Source: Pontibacillus yanchengensis (GTDB taxonomy: Bacteria > Bacillota > Bacilli > Bacillales > BH030062). From it: a stretch of 64,000 nt of DNA. Location of the stretch: assembly GCF_009856295.1 (NCBI RefSeq), contig NZ_WMEU01000003.1, positions 310,001-374,000 on the forward strand, given 5' to 3'. Numbering within the stretch: position 1 is the first letter of the stretch; each line of letters opens with the position of its first letter. The notes beneath the pieces were generated by a model. It had not been told where the DNA came from, did no database searches, and saw only the letters and a list, made by a program, of their open reading frames with translations. The position numbers and the translations under genes were made by a program. This document shows positions 52,126 to 61,884 of this stretch, in pieces.

Positions 52126-53679
52126 ATGGCAAATGACATGCGTATAGGTGGTTTAGCCAGTGGAATGGATATCGACAAAATCGTCGGTGACCTCATGAAA
52201 GCGGAACGTATGCCTCTTGATAAAATGGAAAGGGAGAAGACCTCTCTTACATGGAAACGAGATGCATATCGTGACGTAAATAAGCAATTGTTTGAGCTGG
52301 AGAATATGGCTTTTGATATGAAACTGGAGAAGAGCTATAACAGTAAAACAACTAGCTCGTCTGACTCTGGTGCAGTAACGGCAACTGCGAATGCGGAGTC
52401 TAGTGTAGGTAACTACAATGTAAAAGTTGATCAGTTGGCTTCTTCGGCGATTAATACTAGTCGTGAAAAAATCTCTGGTGGAACAAGTGAAATTGATCCT
52501 AGTGGGTTATTAAAAGATCAAAACTTTAAGAATGGACTACCAACAAATAAGGATTTTACGATTAAAACGTATAATGAAGATGGTTCTACAAACGAGAAAA
52601 CCTTTACGGTAGATCCAAATACTCAATCTCTCAATGATGTATTAAAAAATATAAGCAATTCTGATCTAGGTGTGAGAGCTTTCTATGATTCACAGGCAGA
52701 TAAGGTGGTTCTAGAACGAACAGAAACTGGTAATTTTAATAAAACTAATGAATTCAAAGGTGCTGAAATAGGATTTGATTCCGATTCTGCTCCATTTTTA
52801 ACACAAACATTAGGTGTATGGAATTCGAAACAGGACCCTGATACGGGCAATTGGGTGAAAGCTGAACAAGGTGGTACAAACGCCAAGTTTACCTACAACA
52901 ATGCTCTTGACCTGGAGACGTCCGGAAACAGTTATACACTTAACGGAGTTACATTTAATTTTAATGATACAACAGATGGTAAAAATGCAACGATTAATGT
53001 AAATAATAACGTTGACTCAGCGGTAGATAAAATTACACAGTTCGTAGAAAAATACAACAAAGTCATCGAAGACGTTGGTGGACGCATTTCGGAACAGAAG
53101 AACCGAGACTATCAACCTCTTACCGATAAGCAAAAAGAAGGTATGGGAGAAAAAGAGATAGAACTATGGGAAAAGCAAGCCAAGAAAGGGCTTCTTCATA
53201 GTGACTCGACCCTTCAAGGTGCTATGTTTGAGATGCGGAATGAATGGTATCAGAGCGTAAATACTTCTGGAGAGTTCTCTCAGCTTTCAGAGATTGGTAT
53301 AAAGACTTCTTCTAACTATCGAGACAAAGGGAAACTTCTCATTGATGAAGATAAACTTCGTCAGGCGTTAACGAAGAACCCAGACTCCGTTACGAAGTTA
53401 TTTGTAGGCGAAGGCGAAACAGAAGGAATCGCCGATAAGCTAAAATCAACGCTTAATGAAACGATTAAGCAGGTAGAACGTAAAGCCGGTAAACCATCTA
53501 GCGTTCCGTCATCCTATAACATTGGCAAAAATATCGTCGACCTCGATAGTGAAATGGATGCGTTCGAGGACCGCCTAAACCAAATCGAGGATCGGTACTG
53601 GTCGGAGTTTACGCAGATGGAAAAGGCGATTCAGAAGATGAATTCGCAGTCTAACTATATGATGCAACAATTTGGGTAA
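52126..53679 (+). CDS. fliD: Flagellar filament cap FliD
   Basis: 517 residues. N-terminus MRIGGLASGMDIDKIVGDLM and MPLDKMEREKTSLTWKRDAYRDVNKQL are the FliD_N signature; the C-terminal domain includes VDKITQFVEKYNKVIEDV and ends SQSNYMMQQFG. It caps the filament and folds incoming flagellin. GGATGGTGA precedes ATG; fliS follows after 25 bp. Confidence 0.96.
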   Translation: MANDMRIGGLASGMDIDKIVGDLMKAERMPLDKMEREKTSLTWKRDAYRDVNKQLFELENMAFDMKLEKSYNSKTTSSSDSGAVTATANAESSVGNYNVKVDQLASSAINTSREKISGGTSEIDPSGLLKDQNFKNGLPTNKDFTIKTYNEDGSTNEKTFTVDPNTQSLNDVLKNISNSDLGVRAFYDSQADKVVLERTETGNFNKTNEFKGAEIGFDSDSAPFLTQTLGVWNSKQDPDTGNWVKAEQGGTNAKFTYNNALDLETSGNSYTLNGVTFNFNDTTDGKNATINVNNNVDSAVDKITQFVEKYNKVIEDVGGRISEQKNRDYQPLTDKQKEGMGEKEIELWEKQAKKGLLHSDSTLQGAMFEMRNEWYQSVNTSGEFSQLSEIGIKTSSNYRDKGKLLIDEDKLRQALTKNPDSVTKLFVGEGETEGIADKLKSTLNETIKQVERKAGKPSSVPSSYNIGKNIVDLDSEMDAFEDRLNQIEDRYWSEFTQMEKAIQKMNSQSNYMMQQFG

Positions 53680-53704
53680 GACTTAAAAGAAGGAGTGTTG
53701 ACGC

Positions 53705-54103
53705 ATGTCTACACAAGCATATCAAGCGTATCAAAGTAATTCGGTTCAAACGGCATCGCCAGGAGAATTGACCCTGATGCTGTATAACGGATGTTTGAAG
53801 TTTATCAAACTAGCAAAACGTGGTATCGAAGAGAAAGATTATGAGCTGAAGAATACGAATATCCAGAAGGCGCAGCGTATCATTCAGGAATTAATGGTTA
53901 CGATGAACCCTGAATATGATATTGCCAATGACGTAATGCCACTCTATGAATATATTAATCATCGTCTAATGGAAGCGAACCTGCACAATGATACGACGAT
54001 TCTAAATGAAGCGTCTGAGCTTGTGACAGAATTCCGTGATACGTGGAAAGAGGTTGTTCGTCAGACACGCCAACAGAAATTTGGCGAGGGCGGTAACGCG
54101 TAA
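53705..54103 (+). CDS. fliS: Flagellin chaperone FliS
   Basis: 132 residues. YQSNSVQTASPGELTLMLYNGCLKFI at the start is diagnostic. It binds the disordered C-terminus of flagellin, the very part encoded by exon 2 of hag here. AGAAGGAG before ATG; the stop shares one base with the fliT start (TAATG). Confidence 0.96.
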   Translation: MSTQAYQAYQSNSVQTASPGELTLMLYNGCLKFIKLAKRGIEEKDYELKNTNIQKAQRIIQELMVTMNPEYDIANDVMPLYEYINHRLMEANLHNDTTILNEASELVTEFRDTWKEVVRQTRQQKFGEGGNA

Positions 54104-54456
54104 TGAGCCAGGTGCAAGAACTTCACGAGCTAACATCAGCGCTTTATAAGTTGGTTCATGAAACGCCTAGTTCCGAGGAACGGACGGAACATATTGAGAA
54201 GCTCAATGACCTTTTTGATAAACGGGAGGCGTATATGGAGAATCTGGAGCGTCCCACTTCGGATGAGGAAAAGGCGCTTGGCAAAGAGATTCTGGAAATG
54301 GACCGGGTGATTCAGGATAAAGTGAATCATCAAATGAAAGATCTCAAGCGAGAAATGGCTCGTTTGAAGAAAACGAAGACGTCGAACCAAAAATACACGA
54401 ATCCCTATCAACAGCTGAGTAACTACGATGGGATGTTTTTAGACAAAAAGAAATAG
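54103..54456 (+). CDS. fliT: FliT-like flagellar chaperone
   Basis: 117 residues, fully helical. LTSALYKLVHETPSSEERTE and the LFDKREAYMENLERPTSDEE line resemble the Gram-positive FliT family; function as FliD chaperone is by analogy. Translationally coupled to fliS. Confidence 0.8.
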   Translation: MSQVQELHELTSALYKLVHETPSSEERTEHIEKLNDLFDKREAYMENLERPTSDEEKALGKEILEMDRVIQDKVNHQMKDLKREMARLKKTKTSNQKYTNPYQQLSNYDGMFLDKKK

Positions 54457-54464
54457 GTGATGGT

Positions 54465-54851
54465 GTGTCGAACATAACTGTGGAACAATTTGATTTTTTA
54501 AAGCAATACGACCGTCTTCTTCACACAATGAGTGAAGGATTTGAATACTTAGAAGAAAACCTGAAAGAAGAAGCACCTCCGCAAGTGGAGCAAGTGTTTG
54601 CCGATATCGTCACGGCTCTGCAGCAATTGAACCAGGGAAATGAAAAATTAGCCAGTTTGCTAGAGGATCGCCAGGATGAGATCCAGCAGTTGCTTATCGA
54701 TTTTCAAGATATTGTCGAAATGATGAGTCAGTGGTTTGATAAGCAAACGAACGAAGAGAAGCGTGTGCTGTTAACCCAGCACATCATTCCGTATTTTGAA
54801 AGCTGGCGCAGCAAAATGCATCAACTACTGCAACCGTATATTGCTCACTAA
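54465..54851 (+). CDS. Hypothetical helical protein at the end of the fliDST operon
   Basis: 128 residues, starting with GTG 54465, 8 bp after the fliT stop, with AGGTGATG upstream. All-helical and acidic (EEAPPQVEQVFADIVTALQQ; LLEDRQDEIQQLLIDFQDIV). No cysteine, membrane segment or catalytic motif. I do not recognise the family. Position suggests another small flagellar chaperone or regulator (inference). Confidence 0.7.
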   Translation: MSNITVEQFDFLKQYDRLLHTMSEGFEYLEENLKEEAPPQVEQVFADIVTALQQLNQGNEKLASLLEDRQDEIQQLLIDFQDIVEMMSQWFDKQTNEEKRVLLTQHIIPYFESWRSKMHQLLQPYIAH

Positions 54852-55220
54852 TCCGTTTCCGTACCTTGTAACCTCAGGTGCGGAATTTTTTATACCTTTC
54901 TATGGAATGTTAGATGGAGTACCTCAGCCTTTTCCCCAGTCCTCCCAACTACTCAAAAAAATTCACAAAAAATTCAAGCATATGATGATATACCAGATGG
55001 CAAATAGGTGTACAATAAGAGTAAGAAAAGTACTTTAAATTTTGTGTTAATTTCTTGTTTAGATGATGTAAATAAAGGGTACTTTTTTTAAACAACCATC
55101 CTTATTCATTCTACCAGTAATTGCCGACGCAAAATATTCGAAAAAGTCAAAATATTAATAGAAGCTGATAGGTTGTTATGGTAGAATAAGAATACATAAG
55201 GATGAAAGGAGGACACTTGT
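54852..55220. other. Gap before hpf
   Basis: 369 bp. It holds a TGTACAAT (extended -10-like) at about 55010 and a weak AAAAGTAC ... GTACTTTTTTT pair (55026-55088) that could enclose a short RNA, and TAGAAT at 55182-55187 as a possible -10 for hpf. None is strong. No copy of repeat A. Confidence 0.35.
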
Positions 55221-55772
55221 ATGAAGTACAACATTCGTGGTGAAAATATTGAGGTAACAGGGGCTATTAAAGATTATGTCGAGAAGAAAATAGGGAAGCT
55301 GGCCCGTTACTTTGATGAGGAACCATCATCCGAGGTGCATGTAAATTTAAGTGTCTATAATGATGAGCAGCAAATTGAGGTTACGATTCCAATGCCTAAC
55401 CTATTATTACGTGCTGAGGAACAGCATGTGGATTTATATGCTGCTATTGACCTTGTGGTAGACAAACTAGAACGTCAAATCCGCAAGCATAAAACGAAAG
55501 TAAACCGCAAATTCCGAAACGAGGGCGCACCTAAATACGTATTCGCCCAAATGGAAGATGAAGCGAAACGAGCAGATCCTTATGATGACAATGACATTGA
55601 AATTGTAAGAAACAAGCGCTTCGACTTGAAGCCAATGGATTCAGAGGAAGCAGTTCTACAGATGGATATGCTAGGTCACAGCTTCTTCGTATTTACAAAC
55701 GTTGAGACTGACACAACCAACGTAGTGTACCGTCGTCGTGATGGTCGCTATGGCTTGATTGAACCAAGCTAA
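55221..55772 (+). CDS. hpf: Ribosome hibernation-promoting factor, long form (YvyD)
   Basis: 183 residues. N-terminal ribosome-binding domain (MKYNIRGENIEVTGAIKDYVEKKIGKLARYFDE, residues 1-100), a charged linker, and the C-terminal dimerisation domain (IEIVRNKRFDLKPMDSEEAVLQMDMLGHSFFVF). It joins 70S ribosomes into inactive 100S dimers in stationary phase or stress. AAAGGAGGA before ATG. Confidence 0.96.
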   Translation: MKYNIRGENIEVTGAIKDYVEKKIGKLARYFDEEPSSEVHVNLSVYNDEQQIEVTIPMPNLLLRAEEQHVDLYAAIDLVVDKLERQIRKHKTKVNRKFRNEGAPKYVFAQMEDEAKRADPYDDNDIEIVRNKRFDLKPMDSEEAVLQMDMLGHSFFVFTNVETDTTNVVYRRRDGRYGLIEPS

Positions 55773-55797
55773 ATCATACCTAACCAAATGAAAACGT

Positions 55798-55828
55798 AGG
55801 GAGATTCCACACAGGGATCTCCCTTTTT
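55798..55828 (+). terminator. Terminator after hpf
   Basis: AGGGAGATtCC / GGgATCTCCCT stem with a 5-nt loop and TTTTT. Confidence 0.85.
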
Positions 55829-55891
55829 ATCGTCTAGGAAACTATAAACGGGTTAAGTTTGTGGATAACTTTGATAAAGTGATGTGGCCAC

Positions 55892-56038
55892 GTCCAGCTC
55901 CAGCGCCCAGCGACTAGCAAACTTCCTGCACCTCCTTACGATAAGTCAACATCGAATCGCTAGCGCTCTTCGTGTTTCCTTTATCTCATACGGAGCCGTC
56001 CAGTTTGTACGTCGCTAACCAGGCGCTTGCGCTTTTGT
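55892..56038 (+). repeat. Intergenic repeat A, copy 8
   Basis: A nearly complete unit: GTCCAGCTCCAGCGCCCAGC, then GACTAGCAAACTTCCTGC, the standard middle, and GTCGCTAACCAGGCGCTTGC. The ends pair (AGCGCC...CAGCGAC with GTCGCT...GGCGCT). Flank GTCTAGGAAACTATAAACGG begins at the terminator. Confidence 0.9.
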
Positions 56039-56040
56039 AG

Positions 56041-56183
56041 TGTCCAGCTCCAGCGCCCAGCGACTGGCAAACTTTCTGCTCCTCCTTGCAATAAGTCAAC
56101 ATCGAATCGCTACAACATCGAACCAACCCACGTCCTGTGGGCAGCAGTTTGTACGTCGCTAAACGGGCGTTTCCGCTTTTGTT
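56041..56183 (+). repeat. Intergenic repeat A, copy 9 (tandem to copy 8)
   Basis: Begins two bases after copy 8 with GTCCAGCTCCAGCGCCCAGC, has CATCGAACCAACCCACGTCC in the middle and ends GTCGCTAAACGGGCGTTTCC. Confidence 0.88.
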
Positions 56184-56356
56184 TTAATACATAGAAACTT
56201 CTTCCTTTACGATGTGTCCTCTATGAAAAAGTTGATTTCCCTTCTATGAAAATCCATCTTTTCCCACTACAAAGTCATATAGACCGCAACTTCTCCTATT
56301 CGTCATTCTTGTCGAATGGTGGTATAAATTAGGTAGTGATGAAAGGAGGCGTGATT

Positions 56357-56521
56357 ATGAGTCAGGAACATTGCAATGCTTGTCGAAAAATGCAAGATAC
56401 CATTCGGAAGCATGAAGAGATTTTGACCCAACTGATTCATTTTGTTGGGAACAACCATGAACCTATTATTGCTATGGAAAAAGACGGGAAGTCTACTCGT
56501 TATCAGCACCTCATTAGCTAA
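56357..56521 (+). CDS. Small hypothetical protein with CxxC motif
   Basis: 54 residues, MSQEHCNACRKMQDTIRKHE at the start, with Cys6 and Cys9, followed by a helix (ILTQLIHFVGNNHEP). AAAGGAGG lies before ATG 56357, and a terminator follows, so it is a plausible monocistronic gene. A CxxC near the start could bind a metal. Family not recognised. Confidence 0.6.
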   Translation: MSQEHCNACRKMQDTIRKHEEILTQLIHFVGNNHEPIIAMEKDGKSTRYQHLIS

Positions 56522-56589
56522 TCCCCCTCCATAAAAGGTTACCTCGTTTGATCCTCGAATATCTTCGTAACATCCCCCTTCCTAAGAAA

Positions 56590-56620
56590 AGAGTAGCTCA
56601 TCCCCGGGCTACTCTTTTTC
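56590..56620 (+). terminator. Terminator after the CxxC small gene
   Basis: AGAGTAGC/GCTACTCT stem with a GC-rich 10-nt loop and TTTTT. Confidence 0.85.
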
Positions 56621-56755
56621 GACAATGTAAATACATTACCAATGCCTTTCTTCCCCTATCATGCAAGTTGTCATCCTACTTCTGTTAGTGTTATTATTAG
56701 TAATGGACTAATCTATGAGGAAATAACGATTTCTATAAATAGGGGAGCGTTATAA

Positions 56756-59272
56756 ATGCGTGCTTTACTAAAAAAAGTGTTCGGCGATGAGAATTCTCGT
56801 GCACTGAAAAAAATCGATAAAACAGTAGAAGAGATTGAAAGCTTAGAACCTGAGATGGAGAAGCTTTCGGATGAAGCGTTACAGGCTAAAACGGAGGATT
56901 TTAAAGGCCGATACCAGAAAGGGGAAAGCCTTGATGATATGCTACCGGAAGCATATGCAGTTGTCCGTGAAGCTTCCAAACGTGTATTAGGCATGCGCCC
57001 GTTCCCGGTACAGTTAAGTGGTGCGATTGCCTTACATGACGGAAATATTGCTGAGATGAAGACAGGTGAAGGTAAGACCCTTGCGTCTACTATGCCTGCT
57101 TATTTAAATGCGATCACAGGGAAAGGTGTCCACATTATCACGGTCAACGATTACTTAGCGAGTCGTGACGCCGAGGATATGGGTGTGCTGTATAATTTCC
57201 TTGGACTAACGGTAGGCTTGAATGCCAATGGTCTTTCGAAAGAAGAAAAGCGTGAAGCGTATCATGCCGATATTACGTACGGTACAAACAATGAATACGG
57301 CTTCGACTACCTTCGTGACAATATGGTGCTATATAAAGAGCAAATGGTTCAACGACCATTGCACTTTGCCATTATTGACGAGGTGGACTCCGTATTAATT
57401 GATGAAGCGAGAACTCCATTAATTATCTCTGGCTCCGCACAGAAGTCAGCGAATATGTATCATAAAGCCGATCAATACGTGCGCACGTTGAAGCAAGAAG
57501 AAGATTACACGTATGATGAGAAAACAAAAGGCGTTCAATTAACAGAAGAAGGGATTAACAAAGCAGAACGCTTCTTCCAAATTGAGAACCTTTTTGATCT
57601 TTCCAACGTAACCCTGACACACCATATTAATCAGGCACTAAAAGCGCACACGTCAATGATGCGTGACCAGGATTATGTGGTCCAAGAGGAAGAAGTTGTC
57701 ATCGTTGACCAATTTACCGGTCGTCTTATGAAAGGTCGAACGTATAGTGATGGCTTGCACCAGGCGATTGAAGCAAAAGAAGGGCTTCAAATCCGTAATG
57801 AAAGCCAAACGCTAGCAACGATCACCTTCCAGAACTTCTTCCGTATGTATGAGAAGATTTCTGGTATGACTGGTACAGCGAAGACGGAAGAAGAGGAATT
57901 CCGTAACATTTACGCGATGGATGTTGTGGTTATTCCAACCAACAAACCGATCGTTCGTGACGACAAAGCGGACATGATTTATAAGTCGATTGATGCGAAA
58001 TTCAAAGCGGTTGTCGAGGATATTAAAGAGCGCTATGGTCGAGGCCAACCTGTTCTTGTTGGTACAGTTGCCGTGGAAAGCTCTGAACTCGTATCCCAAT
58101 ACTTGAAAAAAGCAGGCGTACCGCACAACATTCTGAACGCGAAGAACCACTTCCGAGAAGCAGAAATCATTGAAAACGCTGGTCAAAAAGGTGCAGTGAC
58201 AATCGCGACGAACATGGCTGGTCGTGGTACCGACATCAAACTTGGCGACGGCGTAAAAGAATTAGGCGGTCTTTCCGTTATTGGTACGGAGCGTCACGAA
58301 TCACGCCGTATTGATAACCAGCTTCGAGGTCGTTCCGGACGTCAAGGGGACCCTGGTGTTTCCCAGTTCTATCTAGCGATGGAAGACGAATTGATGCGTC
58401 GCTTCGGTTCTGACAACATGCGTAGCATGATGGATCGTCTAGGCATGGATGATACGCAGCCGATCGAGAGTAAAATGGTCTCCCGTGCTGTTGAATCAGC
58501 GCAGAAGCGAGTAGAAGGAAACAACTTCGATGCGCGTAAAACCCTTCTTGCCTATGACGATGTACTTCGCCAGCAGCGTGAAGTTATCTACAAACAGCGT
58601 TTTGATGTTCTTGATTCCGATAACCTTCGTGGAATTATCGAAGAGATGATCAAGTCAACCATCGAGCGTCAGGTTTCTACTCATACGCAAGATGAAGAGG
58701 ACGAAAATTGGGATCTTGATGCATTAGTCGATTATCTGAAAGGAACAGTCCTTGAAGAAGGGGATGTTACGACATCTGATTTGAAAGGCAAAGATCCTGA
58801 AGAGATGAACGAACTCATCATGGCAAAAGTGAAAGAACGCTACGATGAAAAAGAAGAAGAGCTTACGTCTGAACAAATGCGTGAGTTTGAAAAGGTAATT
58901 CTTCTTCGCACCGTGGATACGAAGTGGATGGATCACATTGATCAAATGGATCAGCTCCGCCAAGGTATTCACCTCCGTGCATATGGTCAAAACGACCCTC
59001 TTCGCGAGTATCAATTTGAAGGCTTCGCGATGTTTGAACAAATGATCGCCAACATCGAAGAAGATGTATCCAAATACGTCATGAAAGCACAAATCCGTGA
59101 AAACCTTCAGCGTCAAGAAGTAGCCAAAGGAGCAACGGCTGTTTCTGGCGATGATCAGGAGGACAAGAAAGAAACAAAACGGAAACCGATAAGAAATACC
59201 CAGCAAGTAGGGCGTAATGAACCTTGCCCTTGTGGCAGCGGCAAGAAATTCAAGCATTGTCACGGACAATAA
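56756..59272 (+). CDS. secA: Preprotein translocase motor SecA
   Basis: 838 residues, the housekeeping SecA. Walker [64 protein letters not shown], and the C-terminal zinc tail [14 protein letters not shown] that contacts SecB-like factors or lipids. Powers general Sec export. A second, tail-less copy (secA2) is at 29203. GGGGAG precedes ATG. prfB follows, as in B. subtilis. Confidence 0.98.
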   Translation: MRALLKKVFGDENSRALKKIDKTVEEIESLEPEMEKLSDEALQAKTEDFKGRYQKGESLDDMLPEAYAVVREASKRVLGMRPFPVQLSGAIALHDGNIAEMKTGEGKTLASTMPAYLNAITGKGVHIITVNDYLASRDAEDMGVLYNFLGLTVGLNANGLSKEEKREAYHADITYGTNNEYGFDYLRDNMVLYKEQMVQRPLHFAIIDEVDSVLIDEARTPLIISGSAQKSANMYHKADQYVRTLKQEEDYTYDEKTKGVQLTEEGINKAERFFQIENLFDLSNVTLTHHINQALKAHTSMMRDQDYVVQEEEVVIVDQFTGRLMKGRTYSDGLHQAIEAKEGLQIRNESQTLATITFQNFFRMYEKISGMTGTAKTEEEEFRNIYAMDVVVIPTNKPIVRDDKADMIYKSIDAKFKAVVEDIKERYGRGQPVLVGTVAVESSELVSQYLKKAGVPHNILNAKNHFREAEIIENAGQKGAVTIATNMAGRGTDIKLGDGVKELGGLSVIGTERHESRRIDNQLRGRSGRQGDPGVSQFYLAMEDELMRRFGSDNMRSMMDRLGMDDTQPIESKMVSRAVESAQKRVEGNNFDARKTLLAYDDVLRQQREVIYKQRFDVLDSDNLRGIIEEMIKSTIERQVSTHTQDEEDENWDLDALVDYLKGTVLEEGDVTTSDLKGKDPEEMNELIMAKVKERYDEKEEELTSEQMREFEKVILLRTVDTKWMDHIDQMDQLRQGIHLRAYGQNDPLREYQFEGFAMFEQMIANIEEDVSKYVMKAQIRENLQRQEVAKGATAVSGDDQEDKKETKRKPIRNTQQVGRNEPCPCGSGKKFKHCHGQ

Positions 59273-59282
59273 ATAGACTCCA

Positions 59283-59312
59283 AGGCACTCTCTAGTAGAG
59301 GAGAGTGTCTTT
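59283..59312 (+). terminator. Terminator between secA and prfB
   Basis: AGGCACTCTC / GAGAGTGTCT stem (one G-U) with an 8-nt loop and a T-rich end. A fragment of the right end of repeat A (GCGCGCTTCCGCTTTTCTT) follows at 59393-59412. Confidence 0.65.
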
Positions 59313-59437
59313 GTCTGTTGTTTTACTTTTAGAAGAGGCTATCATCAAGGGAAGCTCATAATTGTTTCCTTCTCAATGCGGGTGAGGAGTAATGCGCGCT
59401 TCCGCTTTTCTTATAATTACTGTAGAGGTGAGATGCA

Positions 59438-60539
59438 ATGGAATTAGTAGATCTTAAACATGAATTAGATAAAATGGCTAATCAATTAGCGGACTTCAGG
59501 GGGTCTCTTTGACTTCGATTCAAAGAAGGCTCGTATTCAAGAATTAGAAGAACAAATGGCAGAACCATCCTTTTGGGATGATCAAACAACCGCCCAACAA
59601 GTCATTAATGAAGTGAATGGTCTTAAAGAGCTTGTTCATACGCTAGAGCGTCATGAAGAAACGCATGAAAACTTAGAGGTTTCTCATGAACTCGTCAAAG
59701 AAGAGCAAGATGAGGAACTTCACCAGGAACTAGAAGAGGATGTGAAAAAGCTCCGTAAAGACCTTGATGAGTTTGAACTTCAAATGCTGTTAAGCGAACC
59801 TTATGATAAAAACAACGCCATCCTCGAACTTCATCCAGGTGCTGGTGGGACCGAGTCGCAGGACTGGGCGAGCATGCTTCTCCGCATGTACACACGCTGG
59901 GCGGAAGGACGTGGCTTCAAGGTAGAAACGATGGACTATCTACCTGGGGAAGAAGCTGGTGTAAAAAGCGTGACGCTGAACATCCAAGGGCACAACGCCT
60001 ACGGCTATCTTAAAGCCGAAAAAGGGGTCCACCGTCTTGTCCGTATTTCTCCGTTTGACTCATCTGGCCGTCGTCACACGTCTTTTGCTTCGTGTGAAGT
60101 GATGCCTGAATTTAACGAAGAAATTGAAATTGAAGTACGAAGTGAAGACTTGAAACTAGATACGTATCGCGCTAGTGGTGCTGGTGGTCAGCACGTTAAC
60201 ACGACTGACTCCGCTGTGCGGATTACCCACTTACCAAGTAATATTGTGGTAACCTGCCAGTCTGAGCGTTCTCAGATCAAGAACCGTGAGCAAGCGATGA
60301 AAATGTTGAAAGCAAAACTGTATCAACGCGAAATCGAGCGCCAGCAGCAAGAGCTTGATGAAATTCGTGGGGAGCAAAAGGAAATTGGCTGGGGAAGCCA
60401 AATCCGCTCCTACGTGTTCCACCCATACTCCATGGTGAAAGACCACCGTACCAATAAAGATGTCGGTAACGTACAAGGCGTCATGGATGGTGACATTCAA
60501 CCATTCATTAACGCATTTTTACGCTCGCAGATGGACTAA
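59438..60539 (+). CDS. prfB: Peptide chain release factor 2, with programmed +1 frameshift
   Basis: ATG 59438 after AGAGGTGA. The first 24 codons end ...FRGSL at CTT (59507-59509), followed by in-frame TGA and C. The preceding AGGGGG acts as an internal ribosome site, as in the classic autoregulated prfB frameshift AGGGGG-TATCTTTGAC (here TCTCTTTGAC). Skipping T59510 continues in the main frame to 60539, giving 366 residues, the same as B. subtilis RF2. It has the GGQ motif in [18 protein letters not shown] and the stop-codon recognition region. Reads UGA and UAA. Confidence 0.97.
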
Positions 60540-60543
60540 GAAT

Positions 60544-60574
60544 AACCCTGTCTACAGAAGTAGGCAGGGTTTTT
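60544..60574 (+). terminator. Terminator after prfB
   Basis: AACCCTGtCTAC / GTAGgCAGGGTT stem, 4-nt loop, TTTTT. Confidence 0.9.
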
Positions 60575-60845
60575 GTCGTTTAGTGGGTGCTGGCGTGTGG
60601 AAGTCGCGAAGATCCCAATCCCACCCATCCCAGCATCAAGGTGGCCATCAATCAAGCACGTCCCCTCGCAATCTCCGCCACCAATTCTGTTCCCTCCAAC
60701 CAACTACCTACACCCCGCTCCTTTCATGTACTAATGCGTTATATCGCTGGCGTTTACACCCCTCATCCATCGTGCTATACTCCATATCGGAATTCATTCC
60801 AATTTTTACGTAATGGAACATATTTTTTTCAAAACAAACAAGAAT

Positions 60846-60925
60846 AAAAGAGCAGGTTGCCGCGTTGATGATGCGCGGTCATTTTAATGGGTAAATTTTT
60901 CCGTTAGAGACGAGGTTGCTCTTTT
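60846..60925 (+). ncRNA. Putative structured leader RNA of unknown class before the YitT-family gene
   Basis: An 80-nt three-way junction can be drawn: P1 AAAAGAGCA (60846-60854) with TGCTCTTTT (60917-60925); P2 CCGCG/CGCGG (60860-60864, 60874-60878) with a 9-nt loop; P3 AATGG/CCGTT (60886-60890, 60901-60905). It ends 25 bp before the yvjA-type start codon. No match to a riboswitch consensus I know. The rest of the 411-bp gap (60575-60845) shows no recognised feature. Confidence 0.45.
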
Positions 60926-60950
60926 GGACAGAATGTGAGAGGTGTTGTGA

Positions 60951-61823
60951 ATGATGATGATGAAAAAATACCGTAGAGAACCGATGCCTGCGTGGCTTCA
61001 TCATACGATTGAATACTTATTTGTAATCATAGGCTCTGCTTTTGTAGCAACGGCTTTTAATATCTTTTTGCTTCCAAATGAAATTGCTTCTGGCGGGGTA
61101 GCTGGAATTAGTACTATCACCAAAGGACTTTTTGACTGGGATCCAGCGTATGTGCAGTGGGCGCTCAACATCCCGTTATTTATATCAGGTCTTATTATTC
61201 TAGGGAAAAACTTCGGTGCCAAGTCCCTTGTGGGTACATTGGCGTTACCGTTCTTCGTTAAGCTGACGAGTGGTATCGATCCAGCTACAGAAAATGCGCT
61301 ACTAGCTGCTATTTTTGGTGGAATGGGTGTCGGTCTTGGGCTTGGTATCGTCTTCCGTGGACGGGCCTCTACCGGAGGAGTTGATTTGCTTGCTCAGATT
61401 ATACACAAGTACACGCATATCCCATTAGGTCTATGTATTGCCATGGTAGATGGTGTCATTGTGGCCAGTGCTGCAATTGTGTTTGATGTGGAAAAAGGAT
61501 TGTTTGCCCTAATAGGCTTGTTTGCGACAAGTAGAACGATTGATTTTGTGCAAGTTGGTTTCAATCGCTCCAAGAACGTCATGATCATTTCGCAAGAATT
61601 AGATGCTGTACGATTGGCTATTCTCCAAGAAATTGATCGAGGCGCGACCGTATTGAGTGGTGTAGGCGGTTATACGAATGAAGACCGTAATATTATTATG
61701 GTTGTTGTGGAACAAAGTGAATTCACTAAATTGACACAAACGGTTAAAAAGATTGACCCCACAGCGTTTGTCATTGCTATGGACGCTGCTGAAGTGTTGG
61801 GGGAGGGTTTTAAATCTAGCTAG
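60951..61823 (+). CDS. yvjA: YitT family membrane protein (YvjA)
   Basis: 290 residues. Five predicted membrane segments in the first 200 (FVIIGSAFVATAFNIFLLPN, GISTITKGLFDW, GLGLGIVFRGRASTGGVDLL), then a C-terminal DUF2179 domain (VMIISQELDAVRLAILQEID, RGATVLSGVGGYT). Conserved neighbour of prfB and cccB in Bacillus; transport substrate unknown. Several ATG codons in a row start the frame at 60951, after AGAGGTG. Confidence 0.92.
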   Translation: MMMMKKYRREPMPAWLHHTIEYLFVIIGSAFVATAFNIFLLPNEIASGGVAGISTITKGLFDWDPAYVQWALNIPLFISGLIILGKNFGAKSLVGTLALPFFVKLTSGIDPATENALLAAIFGGMGVGLGLGIVFRGRASTGGVDLLAQIIHKYTHIPLGLCIAMVDGVIVASAAIVFDVEKGLFALIGLFATSRTIDFVQVGFNRSKNVMIISQELDAVRLAILQEIDRGATVLSGVGGYTNEDRNIIMVVVEQSEFTKLTQTVKKIDPTAFVIAMDAAEVLGEGFKSS

Positions 61824-61884
61824 GTTGGATATAATATCCTTGATGGATTTTTTCTATCAGTACACTTCGTTAGGGGGAAGTAAA

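Noticed and set aside
59438..59512. prfB as a frameshift-mutated pseudogene
   Set aside because: The AGGGGG...CTTTGAC context is the known programmed +1 frameshift site of RF2 genes and the joined protein has the normal 366 residues.
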